Notes under the pieces: model-generated
What the model was told of the DNA's origin: nothing
What the model saw: only the letters and a program-made list of their open reading frames with translations
Databases searched by the model: none
Origin: Carnegiea gigantea
Lineage: Eukaryota > Streptophyta > Magnoliopsida > Caryophyllales > Cactaceae
Assembly (NCBI GenBank): GCA_029747015.1
Contig: JAKOGI010002156.1
Coordinates: 1 to 64,000, forward strand
Direction of reading: 5' to 3'
Length of the DNA stretch: 64,000 bases
Shown: positions 46,935 through 59,446 of the stretch, piece after piece
How the letters are laid out: every line of letters begins with the position of its first letter
Numbering within the stretch: the first letter of the stretch is position 1
Position numbers and translations under genes: made by a program

Positions 46935-47342
46935 GATATATATCTTATGGTAAGATACTTTTAAATGTCTTACCTAATCCAAAATTAACATATTTTATCA
47001 TTTAAAAAATCACCAATTTTTTAATGATTAATGCTTAGTTATGAATTTTTACTAACTTAAATACTTGTCATCTACTATCGATAAAATATAAATAAAATCA
47101 TAACCGGATTCAACCCTATCTGCGAGGGCATCTGTATATGTATTTTAAAAAGTGGTAGATTATGAATAAAAGATAATTGTACACATTTTATTAACTTGCA
47201 GTGTGCTCCACTGTTTTTTTTTTTTTTTTTGTTTTTTTCCCCCAATTATAATTATTTTTATCACTTAAACATATGATATATAATTTTTAAGCAAAGGAGA
47301 CCTTAAAAGAGTTGTCTTATGACAAGACACTTATCATTTTGC
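46935..47342. mobile_element. MITE with AGCAAAATGATAAGTGTC end, copy 2 (inverted)
   Basis: The right end GACACTTATCATTTTGCT is the exact reverse complement of the left end of the copy at 45857. Its left end (GTGATGATATATATCTTATG) resembles that copy's right end. Whether these are two MITEs or arms of one 1.5-kb element is unresolved. Confidence 0.5.
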
Positions 47343-47943
47343 TTTCCTCCCATACGACCCATTAGAACTTCTCCTAGATTGGCTTCACGAGTAACCCTAC
47401 TCTACCAATTTTGAAAAACAAATAAATAAATACAAATTACTAACCTTCCTTTTTAAAGGGGTTTGTATATGTCTACATTTTTCTAACGCTCCTGCGATTT
47501 GAAACTATATAATAATCATGTTATCAAATTGTTAATGCATTTTGTTTTTAACACATGTAAACCAATACGACTATGATTATAGCTGACAGAGATAACTCTG
47601 GCTGTTTTCGCACGCTTCTGTCCCTGCGTAAATTTTTACTTTTTAGGATTCACGATTTTGCTTCAAAACTACATTGGGCTGTAGTTGTGTAAGAGATGAT
47701 CCCTCCATTAATCAAGTTTATATGAGTTGTATAATCCCGCCTGTGATGCTATTTATCTATTACTAAACAACAGTTGCTATTCTGCAACGCATATGCTACA
47801 CAAAAACCCAAATTGAACTTCGAATCAAGACCTATCGTGCCACTAAAAATCAACTATGAACAGGGCAAAGGATATAACTTTATTTTCAACCCAAAAATTA
47901 AAAATAAAAAAACAAGGAGGATGTTAATTTTCATTATGAATAC
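47343..47943. other. Spacer and duplicated intron-1 sequence next to the ligase pseudogene
   Basis: 47820-47943 resembles the start of intron 1 of the intact gene (shared ATATCCTTT, TGTTCATA and TTTTAGTGG blocks on the minus strand). Further out I see nothing. Confidence 0.5.
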
Positions 47944-48982
47944 CTGAATTAATCGGGACGATGGGAAAGCGCGCTTCTGAAGCGTTTTGAGCACCTCCTT
48001 CGTAAGAGGGAGCGCCACCAGACACACATACTCAACGAGCTTGAAATCGTACTTGTCCGTCGACACCTCAGAGTTTCAACCATGCCACCACCATGGCGGT
48101 GCAACCGGCATGAAGTCCACCCTAATTACTCGTCGATACTCCCCAGCATTTTCTCGAAATTGACCATCGCCATCACCACAATGTTTCCCCCATTGGACAC
48201 TGCTCTCATAAGCAGGAAGAAGCCATATACGTGGAACAGTAGGAGAGTGATCAGAGAGATGGGCGATTTTCGTCTTCCTCTCACCAAACATGGTGGAACG
48301 CGGCAATCACCACTATGAGATTGCGGTGAGTCAATTCACCACCCCCTTGATTCGTCCTGTGTTCCCGATGAGTACAGAATTGCAGCAGTATTGGACTGGG
48401 AAACGCTCCTCGGGCCGGATTCCCCCGGCGAGTCGACATGAAGTGGAACTCTGCAGAGTTGACGAAGATTGTACGACGTTGACGGATGAAGTTTGGGGTC
48501 CATGTATGAAACCGAGAAGATGAGGGTCGGGTGGGAGAGTTGGATGAGGTGAGACAACTCGGTCTGAGTCGAACAGCGGGTTGGCCGGAGAGATGACGAC
48601 TCCGAGAGAGAGGAGTAGAGAAGGAAGAACGGGAAAGAGAGAAGAGGGCAGAGAATAAGAGCGGACATCGCCGCAGGACAGAGATGAAGGATAGGAAAGA
48701 GAGAGGAGTCGACAGCGGCGGAGGAAGTCGAGTAAGGAACGAGAAACGTCAGTGTCGGCGTCAATGAGAACGGTGGGCGGAGGGGGAGAAGTCCGGTGCG
48801 GTGGAGAGAGAGAGAAGACGTAGTCGTGACGGAGAGACAGGCGGTTTTTCCGGGGGAAAGTGGACGTGGGGGCGGCGGCTTCGATAGGTCTTGGTGCGGA
48901 GCAGTACGCCCTTCGAGATCCCATTGATGAGCAACAAGGAATGGCCTGTTGGTGGTGTAATGGTGTGTAGCTGGAGCACCAT
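47944..48982 (-). pseudogene. Decayed duplicate of exon 1 of the 4CL-like ligase gene
   Basis: Colinear with exon 1 of the gene at 13381-20068: 1039 bp against 1041 bp, from the homologous ATG (48980-48982) to the homologous splice donor (CAG|GTATTC). Recognisable pieces occur in different frames: TVLIDADTDVSRSLLDFLRR, LGVVISPANPL, HPTLIFSVSYMDPKL and [11 protein letters not shown]. Many small indels shift the frame; one lies in the AMP-binding loop, where [10 protein letters not shown] becomes SSGTQDESRG. Upstream and intron-side sequence is duplicated too, so this arose by DNA-level duplication, not retroposition. Exons 2-6 were not found within the window. It cannot encode an enzyme. Confidence 0.92.
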
Positions 48983-49090
48983 GGCGGACACCCGGGGGGG
49001 GGGATGAGAAGACTGTTGAAAGTACAAGCAAATCAGAGACCGAGTGGGGGAGGCAAAGAGCAATTGATGCACAGCTGCTTGTAGCATACT

Positions 49091-49977
49091 AGTGTTGCGT
49101 TTTTTGGTAGTGGCTCAATGCCAGTCAAACCTCTACAATGTCTAATGTCCGTGCTGACTGTTTGTCATATAACTAAAACTGTCCTTCCAAACGTACCGCC
49201 ACGCGTTGATAAAGAACTTTTTATGTAAATTTTTTTTTGAGATATTGCTATTTAATTTTGATAAAAAATTTGTTAGAGTATTTGATGTGATTATTTTTTT
49301 TAAATTATTTGTTTTATATTCCAAAAATTAATTATAAAAACGTTCTTGTGGAATAGTTTTTTTCAAAGAGGTTTTTGATATTTACTATTACATAACCATA
49401 CTAACCTTATAATGTTTTGACAATTTTACATAAATGTCAGTCACAAATGTAATTCCTAATGTTGTGCTTATACTTTAATTTTTCAATTTATTTTTTTCTC
49501 TTTGGGATAAGAGTTGTGGATAATCAGATGTTTAAGATAATGCTTTTATTTTAAAACGCTTTTCTTATATTTAACAAATATTTATTGTAGTTAGTTTCAC
49601 TGATATATAAATATTTTTTATGTCATATAATCAGTGGCTATTAAAAATTTAACTTAAAAGATATTTTTTGATGATAAGGACTACAAGTTAGGAAAACATT
49701 AAATGTGATTTTACATATTAACATAAGTCTAATTCATAATTCATATCAAAAGAAAAATAAATATCCAATGAAAAATTATTTTGTCAGAAAAATAATGAAA
49801 TTGAGTAATGGGTATAAGTAATTTTATCAAATAGCTTTATTAGAAACAGATAATTTCACCTAAATATTTTTTTTACAAACGCTTAATGCAATCAGTTAAA
49901 TGCAAATAGTTAATTCAATCAGCTACAGTTAACAGTTGATTCCAAATAAGGTCATAGAGATAGAGCATTCCACATTA
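49091..49977. other. AT-rich spacer
   Basis: Nothing recognised. Confidence 0.5.
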
Positions 49978-49981
49978 GAAT

Positions 49982-50350
49982 GAGCATTTACAATGATGAG
50001 TTTATGTTCTTACTATCAGTGCACGAGTTTTATTTTTATCATATTAATATAATTTTTTGATTTTACATCCTCTTCTCCTTATGAAAGGCTCATCACTTTG
50101 GCTTACAATAAAATAATACCCATGACCCCACTCTATAATACACAACTTGATTTTTAAAATAAAAAGGAAAAAGTAATTAAAAATATTAAAAAATAAAAAA
50201 AGTGGATGAAAGTCTCACACAAGTTTGCTTACTCCTACGGAGCTTCCATGCGGGCATGGGCACGAGATAACCAATGGAAAAGCTCCTCCCACCTCACCCC
50301 CTTTCTCTCTCCTTCTTTTCTCTCAGCGAGGGCTAGCGCTGGGTATGCTC
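49982..50350. mobile_element. Tourist-like MITE relic (GTGCAATGG/GAGC group)
   Basis: Left GAGCATTTACAATGATGAG; right GGGTATGCTC. The interior has AATAATACCCATGACCCCAC (reverse of the GGGTCCATG...TATTATT block of the copies at 17865 and 41309), an A-rich middle and a GC-rich right part. About 369 bp, in reverse orientation. Target duplication not preserved. Confidence 0.6.
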
Positions 50351-50645
50351 TTTGGTGAAAATGACATAAAAATAAAATTGAACAAAGGTCAGAGCTTTTT
50401 TTAAAAAGAACGAAAAAAATGTTACAAAAAGAAAACCTTCAAAAAACATGGAGGACTTCTATTTGTAATCTATGTTTCATGATGATAAATTGGCAAGATA
50501 TGAATTGCCAAGAAATAATGATACACCTATTTGTAATCTATGCTCATGAAATGAGAAAATCTATGCGCATCCAAACAATCTTAATTGACTTATTTTATTA
50601 TATATTTTAATGATATGTTCTTTTTAACTGGTTTTTCTCTCTCTC

Positions 50646-50728
50646 ATATATATATATATAGTCTATATATATATAGTATATATATATATATATAGTATAT
50701 ACACCACACTACATACATACATACCATA

Positions 50729-50767
<39 letters not shown>

Positions 50768-50966
50768 ATATATATAATATATATATATTATATATATACA
50801 CATATCTATATATATGTATATACATATATATATATGTATATATATAGCTATATATATATATATATATATATATATTCTATATATATAATATATAAATATA
50901 TATATATCTATAATATATATATATATATGTTGTATAACACACACACGACACACACACACACACACA

Positions 50967-51013
<47 letters not shown>

Positions 51014-51090
51014 ATATATATATATATATATATATATATCTATACATATATACATATATATATATAAATATATGATATTATATATAGAGT

Positions 51091-51125
<35 letters not shown>

Positions 51126-51508
51126 TATAGACTATCTACACACAAGCACACACACACACACACACATATTACACACAACACACATATATATAAATTATAC
51201 ATTATCATATATATATATATATAATATATATATAATTACATTATATATAATATATATATATATATATCTATATTATATTATATATAATATATATACACGC
51301 ACATATATATATATTATATATATAGATATATATCTATATATATATATATATATATACACAAGCCACATATCTATATATTTTATAGCTATAATATATATAT
51401 ATATATATATATATTCGCAACACATGTACATATATATGTCATATATATTATTATATATATTATGGTATATATATAATATATATATATATATCTATATTAA
51501 TGTATATC

Positions 51509-51548
<40 letters not shown>

Positions 51549-51656
51549 TATATAATGATATATATAATATATTATATATATATATATATATATATACATA
51601 TATAGCTTCACATACATACATACATACATATATAATACATATATACATTCCTACAT
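50646..51656. repeat. Long TA-rich compound microsatellite (about 1 kb)
   Basis: Almost pure TA/ATAT with short CACACA and CATA blocks. It abuts the left end of the CACTA element. Confidence 0.95.
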
Positions 51657-52202
51657 CACTACAAAAAAGCTAATAAAGATGGAATCAGTGGCGGGAAAGG
51701 CTAATTAGCGACGGAATTTTGAATTCAGCGAACGAATTGACGACAAGAAAACGTTTGTCGGATTTTCACCTCGTCGCTGAGTAAATGACGGCGAAATTTC
51801 AAAATTCCCGTCGTTAATAGCAACGGCCCGTGCGACAAACCTTTTTTGTGCGGACGATGATTGGCAGGGAAGTCCTCTACAGTTACATTTCATCGCCACT
51901 AGGCGACGGGACTTAGCAACGGAAGGTCCGCTCGCTAATGCAATGGAAATCATTCCTTCGCTTCCGTTCTGCTTTGGAAAAAAAAAAAAAAGAAATTTTC
52001 CTGTTCCGTCGCCGTTGCCCGTCGCTAAGTTTCTATTTTTAAATAACGAGGACGCTTATTTTGCTCGGTATCCTTAGTACATACTTTCAATCCCTGCAAG
52101 AAATTTCCAAGGAGTATTTCACTCATTAACATTAAATGGCTTCGAGTATGACTTCATTCGAAGCGTTCTCAACAATTTTCAAGCCACACAAAGGTGGGAA
52201 TA

Positions 52203-52487
52203 TCAATCTAAGCAACACTTCAAACCAAGGGTTTTCAATTTACAAAGCAAAGTACCAAACAAAGTGTACATATCAAACACAAACCAACAACTCAAAGTGC
52301 TAGTAATTGAAAGTAAAGTTAAGTTTGCAGAAGAGGAAGAAGCAGTGTAGGGAGAAATAGGGGAATGAAATAAGCACCAAAGGAGGGAAGCAAGCACAAG
52401 AGTGTACTCCATGAAGAACCAAGCTAGGAGAGCCACCAATTGAGGGAAAACTGCAACCAACTCAATCACCAAGGTGAGGATCATCAT
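52203..52487 (-). CDS. Hydrophobic 94-codon ORF inside the CACTA element
   Basis: A minus-strand frame with two hydrophobic stretches (LVIELVAVFPQLVALLAWFF and a second with LASLLWCLF). It does not fit known CACTA proteins. It could be a chance frame in 5'- or 3'-noncoding DNA or a remnant of acquired sequence. Confidence 0.15.
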   Translation of the reverse strand: MMILTLVIELVAVFPQLVALLAWFFMEYTLVLASLLWCLFHSPISPYTASSSSANLTLLSITSTLSCWFVFDMYTLFGTLLCKLKTLGLKCCLD

Positions 52488-52834
52488 CTTTCCTCATCCT
52501 TATCTCATCCTCATCTTATGTATTTGAAATGAAGTAAAGAATGCTGAGATCCCGAGCCAGAAGCTTGTTGCATTTAGAAGAAAGCTTGCAGACGCAGATC
52601 GATGCTCATCATTTGTTGGCTAGTTGTTGGTTGCTTTGGATGAGCAATTTGTTGAATTCTCCAGTTGCTTACATTTTCTCTATAAGCAACCGGTAACTTT
52701 CACTTGTGAAGTTAGCTCACCCCCCAAGTTGGTTACTATACCCTTAGTCATTGAGTTCTTGTTGCGATGGCGTATAACGGTACCTGCTGACTGGCATTTA
52801 AGTGAAGTACGCATTAGATTACAATTAAGTAAAC

Positions 52835-54414
52835 TTATCGTATAACCATGTTCATTGAAACTTTAATATGAAAACTGTACGGCTCTTTGAGTGGAACTAA
52901 ACCAGGATTCCCTAATATGACAGCCTCATCGCCAATGCCATAAATACGGCCTTTTTGTTCTTGTACGTCTTCACCCACAACTCTTTGGGTTTGGAAGTAT
53001 CTGATTTGGATCTTGAGAAGTGTCATCCCCGTCCCTGAGAGTTAATACATTTTGAAATTCACGTTCAAAGCTTCCCTACAATATCTCAATATGCGCAAAA
53101 AATCATATATGTTACAGTTAATGAAAGTAAGTATACAAGTCCAGGTTGAAACTACCAATAAAGATTGAGAATAGCTAATTGCTTACATGTGTTTGTTGTG
53201 ATTTCTTGTCAACCCAAGGGGCATCTTATTGCCATGGAGTTTGTGAGAGGCTGAATAATTCAACAATTGTGGGCTCCGTCCCAGTTGTTTCTCTAGTATG
53301 TGCCACACAGAATTATGTCAACACAAGCCAAACCATAGTGACAGTATTAAAGTTAAAGAAAATACATAGCAAATTCATTTACCAGACACCTCCTATGCTC
53401 ATGCACAGGATGAGCCACAGTGTGGAGAGATGGGCCACACTTTCTGGAGTTCGTTCTTCTGGTGTTTTAACGTAATTTCTTGTAACCTTGTCCAGTCCAG
53501 TATTGTTGGAGTCCCTCCCATTGAGCATCACGAGCCAAACAGGCTTCTTGTTATGCTTCTTGCTCGAAGGAAGTCTCTCAAGCGTGCATTGCCTCGGGTT
53601 TTTTAAATTTTTTTCTTATACGGTCCTCATGGACCGGATCCCAAAGTAAACCACTTCTACAATTATGAAAACAACAAATACATCAAATAATACAATAGTA
53701 ATTATCACGTTCACACAAACTGTTAATATGTAGTCACTTTAGTTACCTTGAACTTCCAAATACAAATCCCATACTGGTTTGGGCACTTTATCCCAAGTAG
53801 GCCAAGCTCCGTTATATTTGCTTTAAAATATGGGCGAAATCCTACTAACAAAACCATCATTAGGGAGAAACCTAATTGAAACATAACACATCAAATTGAT
53901 TAGTCGTGATGCAAAATAGTTAAAGTTTATAACATATAACAATTGAAGACTTACCCATTGTCATCTGGTAATCCAAGTCTTTGCTCAAGTGCTCCCATGA
54001 CTAGATTGTGCTTCACTTTCTCAGTTGCAATGTTGTCTTGGGACTGTTGTGTTAGGGCAATGGAGTTGGGAGTAAGCTGCACAGTGTTGACAAAAAGGGT
54101 TTGAGAGGAATGTTGTAGGTAAATTGGCCATATGGTTTTGGTTGGGAATGTATGAGGTCGGATGATGAAACCCAAATGGGGGAGACATTGGTCTTGAAAG
54201 ACCTCGTATGTAACCAGCATTGTGGCTCTGGTGAACTGGGATATGAGGTACCTGGGGGGAAGATGGACCAACATCCATTGTAGTTGGATCTCGGCAGAGC
54301 TCTACACCCTCGTTCTCGACCTCGAGTGGAGGACTTACCTCGACGAGAATGGAAATCCATACCGAAATAGGTGACAACAAATGCAAGTATAAATAAAATA
54401 ATTGCACATATCAA
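52835..54414 (-). pseudogene. TNPA-like (Transposase_24 / Ptta-En-Spm) gene relic
   Basis: The minus strand carries a proline-rich N-terminal part (about 54414-53960) and, near 53330-53210, HTRETTGTEPTIVELF then PWVDKKSQQTH before a donor GTAAGC. This matches the conserved block of plant Transposase_24 proteins (G-x-EPxxVELFxxTH ... WVDExSQQT). A further exon-like piece (about 53026-52900) has VQEQKGRIYGIGDEAV, the GRVYGLG-type motif of the same family. A TAA in the middle of the PTIVELF block and broken frames make it inactive. Confidence 0.7.
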
Positions 54415-54539
54415 CGTTTACTCAGACATCATAATAGGTAGGTAACACATATTTCAAAATTCATTCATACAATAAAAGTAAAGTCACAACCAATAGTTTC
54501 CATGCAAAGTACTCAAATACATAAGAATTCATAGCACTT

Positions 54540-57500
54540 AATCATCTGCATCATCATCATCATTCATCGTCATCGTCATCGTCATTATCATCATACACAA
54601 ATGCAAATTTTCTACTTATCTGTTTCATTACCGTCATCCACTCATCTCTTCATCACCCATCATCTCTACTCATCTATCTCATCATTAACCTGAATGAATA
54701 AAAAACCCATTTCATCATTAACCTCTTCGGTGGTGCACTTTCCCACTAATGATGTAGGGATAGCATCATTCACAGGTTCAACGATTGTCGTCATGTCCGT
54801 TTGTTGGTAGGCAGTAGTAGAGTGTGTACTGCTTATCCACTCTCGCCTTGGTTTGGTTGGTATGACAACAAGCAATTGGCCCTATCCCTTGAGCGATCTG
54901 CATGTGGCATTGAAGTATACTTGTGATGCAGGTTTGGGAAGATGAATGGGTCATACTTTGTAACTCCTTGTACGGTGTCCAATAAGTTTGTTTAGTTTAT
55001 GAGATCGTGTCCCACGATTCAATGTGGGATCAAACCACTCACAACTGAATAGCACACATCGTTTAAGTGGTTCGCCTACATACTCAATTTTAGACAATAT
55101 CCTTCGTACGCCATAATAATCATTTTCAATACGCCTTTCCCCCGTACCACAAACACCAACACACAATTTTATGTTCTCTTCCGATGCTGCGAGCTTCTGT
55201 GTTGAATTTGAATCATTAACTCTATATGCCATCCACGTCGACACATACTGATTGGCTTCGTAGCCAATTGTGTCAAGTAGCAATGTTTTTGGGTGTCGAA
55301 TAGTTGAATATAATGCACCTAAGGTGACATAACATGTGGTTTTAGTTAATACAATGCACCTAACTGTTATGTTAAAAACTATGAAGGAATGAGTTGTAAT
55401 ACTTACATTCTGACTAAACCAATCTGCAAAATGAGTTTCGATGATGGTGCAACATCAGCGTCGCTGACATTGGGACGTGCAGTTGACTTGTTCTGTGAAA
55501 ATTCTGTCAATTTTATGAAGCCATTAATATACTATGCTCCGAATGATAAACTCAATTGGAAGTTAAAGTAGCACTCACCCTATATAAGGTTTTAACTTCA
55601 TACAATTTAACACACGTGAAGATGGGCAGCAATATATTCGGCATCTGTGAGATACCTTGATCTTTCCCTACATAGCGGTCCCTTGGTTCAAACACAGTAG
55701 AGTTGGGAAATGATTATTATGTTCATCGCCATCCTCATTTCTCATGCATCTGTGCGCATGGAGGGCACATTAGAGCCGAAGTAATAGGAGGTGAAGAAAT
55801 CCTATCAACTTCTAGTATGCTTCTGTGATTGAAACCTTCAGGACACGCTTGTTACTTATTTTTTTCTTCAATCGGCCAAAGAACCTAACAAATTCACAAT
55901 TGCATTCACTTGTAAGTGATTCCACATATAAGAATTGAGATAAGGTTTCATCGAGTATAGTGTACTTTACCTCTCAAATAGATACATCCATCGGTATTAC
56001 TGGACACCAAGTTGAGCCTCTTCTGCCAATGCACTGGCAGGTGCTCCATTACATTGAAGAAGCAGGAGAAAAATCGTCTCCTTACAAAAGTGATGACAAT
56101 GTTCCGATGAATGTTTCTCAAGCATATCCTCTCGTAGTGTTGTTGAGCATAAGTCTCTTGAAAGAACTGACTTATCTCAATAAGAGGTTCAACACATCAT
56201 CTGGAGCGCACCAAATGCAATGGGTAAAAGAGTCTCCATGAACACATGACAATCATGACTTTTCATGTTGTTGAACTTTGCCTCATTAGGGTCCACGATA
56301 TTCCTCAATTAGAGCAATATCCATCAGGCATTTGAAGCTCCTTACCATTCACACAACTCCCTTCGTTTATCCACGAAGTACGAACTTCGCTTTTGGTTTA
56401 ACCGCTTACCACTTGGGCCTGGAATGTAAATGCAATTCTGTCTATCACATATTTCTGCAAATCCATTCTTGATTTGGTGTTGTTCTTTATTTTCCCATGG
56501 ACATCCATAATAGGTTTAATGATTTTTCGAAGAAGTTTTTTCAATGTGCATCACATCCAAATTATGGCGAGCAATTGGTCCTTGCCAATAAGCCAACTCC
56601 AGAATATGCTCTTTTTCGTCCAGTTGTGCTCATTTTCCTTAAATTCTGGTATGACAAAGTCACCATTTGTAGCACTCTCCGCATAAAGTTCTTCCCCAAA
56701 TAAGTGGGAGGAGGACCCTGTAACAATTCTGCTTTCCTAAATGTTGTTCTATTTCTTCTAACGCATAAATCCTGGTAAGAAAAAACACCGAGACAATCGA
56801 ACCGTGAGAATTTACCTCCATTTCTCAATCTCAAAGCCTTTTGCTGTTCATACATACAGGACATGCCAATTGTCCATTAGTACTCCACCCAGATAACATT
56901 CCATACGTGAAAAATCATTGATGGTCCACATAAGTGCAACCTTCATCTGAATGTATGCCCGTAGAAATGTCATAGTCTCAACTCCAACATCCCACAACTC
57001 TTTCAACTCATCAATAAAAGGTTGTAAATATATCTATTTTGTTCTTGGATTTTTAGGGTCGGGATTACACAAGTCAAGAACATAAATGGTGTGGTCATAC
57101 ACATTTCAGGGGGCAGGTTTAAGGTGTAACTACCACCGGCCAAATGGAGTATGATCTTGAAGACAAAGTGTAAGGATTAAATCCTTATCAGCACATAAGC
57201 AAGCCTCACATTCCGAGGCTCTACAAATCAGGTACTTGTTATCGAAATGTTTCCATGCTGCCCATCTGATGGATGACATAAAACACCGTCCTCACGCCGA
57301 TGTTCATAATGCCATCTCATGTGCTCTGCAGTACTTCTTGATGCATACAACTTCTGCAGTCGAGGTTTTAACGGTAAGTAATGCTAGCCTTGAGTATGGC
57401 AATGGATTTTATTCCTTTGTTGTGACCTTTGCCTCTTCATCTTGAATGCCACAAAACTTGCACGCATCCAGGTTTCATCCTCCTAAAAAAAAGTATGCAA

Positions 57501-58170
57501 CCTTCGGCAACAACAATTTAGGACCACATCATTGCGAGATCTTTAACAACCTTCTTCGTTTGCCCTAGTTGTTTGGCACGCGGTTGTCAGGTGGAACTCT
57601 CTTTCATTAGTTGAACAATTTCATTGAAACAGTTTGTGGCATGTTATAATCAGATTTTGATACTCAACAGTCTCACCGCAGCAGAGAAGCTCACTGTGGG
57701 TGGAAACAAACCGTCATATAAGGGTTGTTGAGCAGCTTGAATCATATTATAAAATGGTTCTCGCAAGTGCTTGACCCTCTTCCCTTTATTTTGATTTGCT
57801 ATTATAGCATCATCAACCCTCCAATTCATCGATACGTAGGATTCATGTAGTCATTATTAATATGACTTGAACCCCAACCTTCATGAATTTCACTATTTGA
57901 ATACCAAAATTATATTGCTGAGGTTCTATTTTCCATGACTTATCCAAAACCAATACCTTTCAAAAACCTCTTATACATAAGGTGCATTTGACCTCATCGG
58001 ATGTCAAGTTACACTATTTCGCATTTAGCCCAAGACATCTATACTTTTCCCATTCAGAAAACTCTGTCTCTCTGCAAATTCATAAAATTGGTTTACTCCA
58101 TCTAGAAATTCTTGCGTATAACCACTACGATAGGTAAAATTATTATACATCCACCTGACATGGAGGAACT
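54540..58170 (-). pseudogene. TNP2-like CACTA transposase relic
   Basis: Minus-strand order: transposase-associated domain (about 58165-58050: DVYNNFTYRSGYTQEFLDGV, NQFYEFAERQSFLNG); TNP2 core with a GPPP block (about 56740-56700); ARHNLDVMHIEK (about 56575-56538); KFNNMKSHDCHVFM (about 56275-56238); and NVMEHLPVH (about 56058-56030). DUF4216-like NDYYGVRRILSKIEYVG and CVLFSCEWFDP follow (about 55130-55020). An Asp-rich tail is encoded by TCATCG repeats near 54543-54600. Stops and frame changes occur throughout. The family normally encodes the catalytic CACTA protein. Confidence 0.85.
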
Positions 58171-59336
58171 ATTCATATTCTGCTCAAATAACAATAACAA
58201 CATAAGTATTGGATAAGAATTAATTTAATTAAATTATAATAATTACATAAATTACTCAATTATATATTACATATTTTTTTATAAATTTCTACGACGTTTC
58301 AAAAAAAACCTAATGTTTCATCTAAATTGAGCATTTTTATTTCCAGTAACCATATTAAATTTTAACATAAAAATACCAAACCTAGCCTACATTACAATTG
58401 GAAAAATCTGAAACAAATGAGAGCTCAACTTCATACAATATCACATTTCAACAAAATTATAAATTAAAGCATTCATTTCATTCCATTAACATATCCAAAT
58501 ATTGAATTTCCACATTGCTAAACCTGAACCTAAATTGCATTGAGCAAAATTTTCCAAATAATTATAGTCAATAACCTCACATAAATACCACATTTTCACA
58601 ATATTATCAACTAGCATTTCATTTTACAACATATCAAATTTTAACATCAAATTACTGAACTTAAACCCTAAATCACATTTTACCAAATCTTTGAAACAAA
58701 TTTTACACCAACAACCTCACACAAATATCACATTTCAATATAATATGAACTAACTATGAAATCTAACAATGTAATACAAACATTTGTAGAAAATTAGAAC
58801 TAGTTTAGTTGAGAAAATTTACCTCAAATGCTCAAACAGCCGGCTGAGTGGGTCGGGGCAGCGGCGGAGAAAGTGGGCGGACGGTGGTGGCAACAATGAG
58901 AAGGAATCGGTGGCCGGTCGGCGACGTGGGGCGGTGGTACAAAACGACAGCAATTTCGCCTCTCTCTCTTCAGCCCTTGGCGTTTATCGATTTCAAGCCA
59001 GATCTGAATTCATTTAAGTGGGGCGATGAACGGAATTGTGCGGAATTCCGTCCCAGCCCCAATTTTTTTTAAAAAAATTCAATTCATGCACGGAATTTCC
59101 GTCGCCATATTGAAATTTAATTTTTTTTTAAATGTGGAGACGGATATTCCGGTCTCTAGTGTTGAAATTTTGGCGATGGATTTTAGCTTCCTCGCCAAGT
59201 CCGTCACGTAAACTAAAACTTTTTCCTAATACAAATTATCCATCGCCATTTCCGTCGCCAACTACCGAGGGGTTATATTTTCATCGGCAGAATTTCATCG
59301 TTAATTTTGTCTTTTTTATATGGATACATACATACT

Positions 59337-59338
59337 AC

Positions 59339-59369
<31 letters not shown>

Positions 59370-59446
59370 TATATAGATATATATTAATATAATCTATATA
59401 TATCTGATATATATATTAAATGTCTATATATATATATATATATAAA
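59337..59446. repeat. TA microsatellite to the right of the CACTA element
   Basis: TA repeats preceded by ATACATACATACTACAT, resembling the left flank ATACATACATACATACATAT. Both sides probably belong to one split locus. Confidence 0.9.

Larger units (their letters stand above)
51657..59322 (-). mobile_element. CACTA (En/Spm) transposon relic, about 7.7 kb
   Basis: It starts CACTACAAAAAAGCT at 51657. The right end near 59311-59322 reads TTTTTTATATG, a degraded TTTTTTGTAGTG. Both subterminal regions (51690-52030 and 59035-59280) are dense in CGACGG / CCGTCG motifs (GCGACGGAATT left, TTTCCGTCGCC right), as expected for CACTA transposase-binding sites. The interior carries TNP2-like and TNPA-like relics on the minus strand. 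Flanking triplets CAT and GAT match at 2 of 3. Confidence 0.85.

Noticed and set aside
48331..49087. Three overlapping minus-strand frames that could be read as separate genes
   Set aside because: Together they are one frameshifted copy of ligase exon 1.
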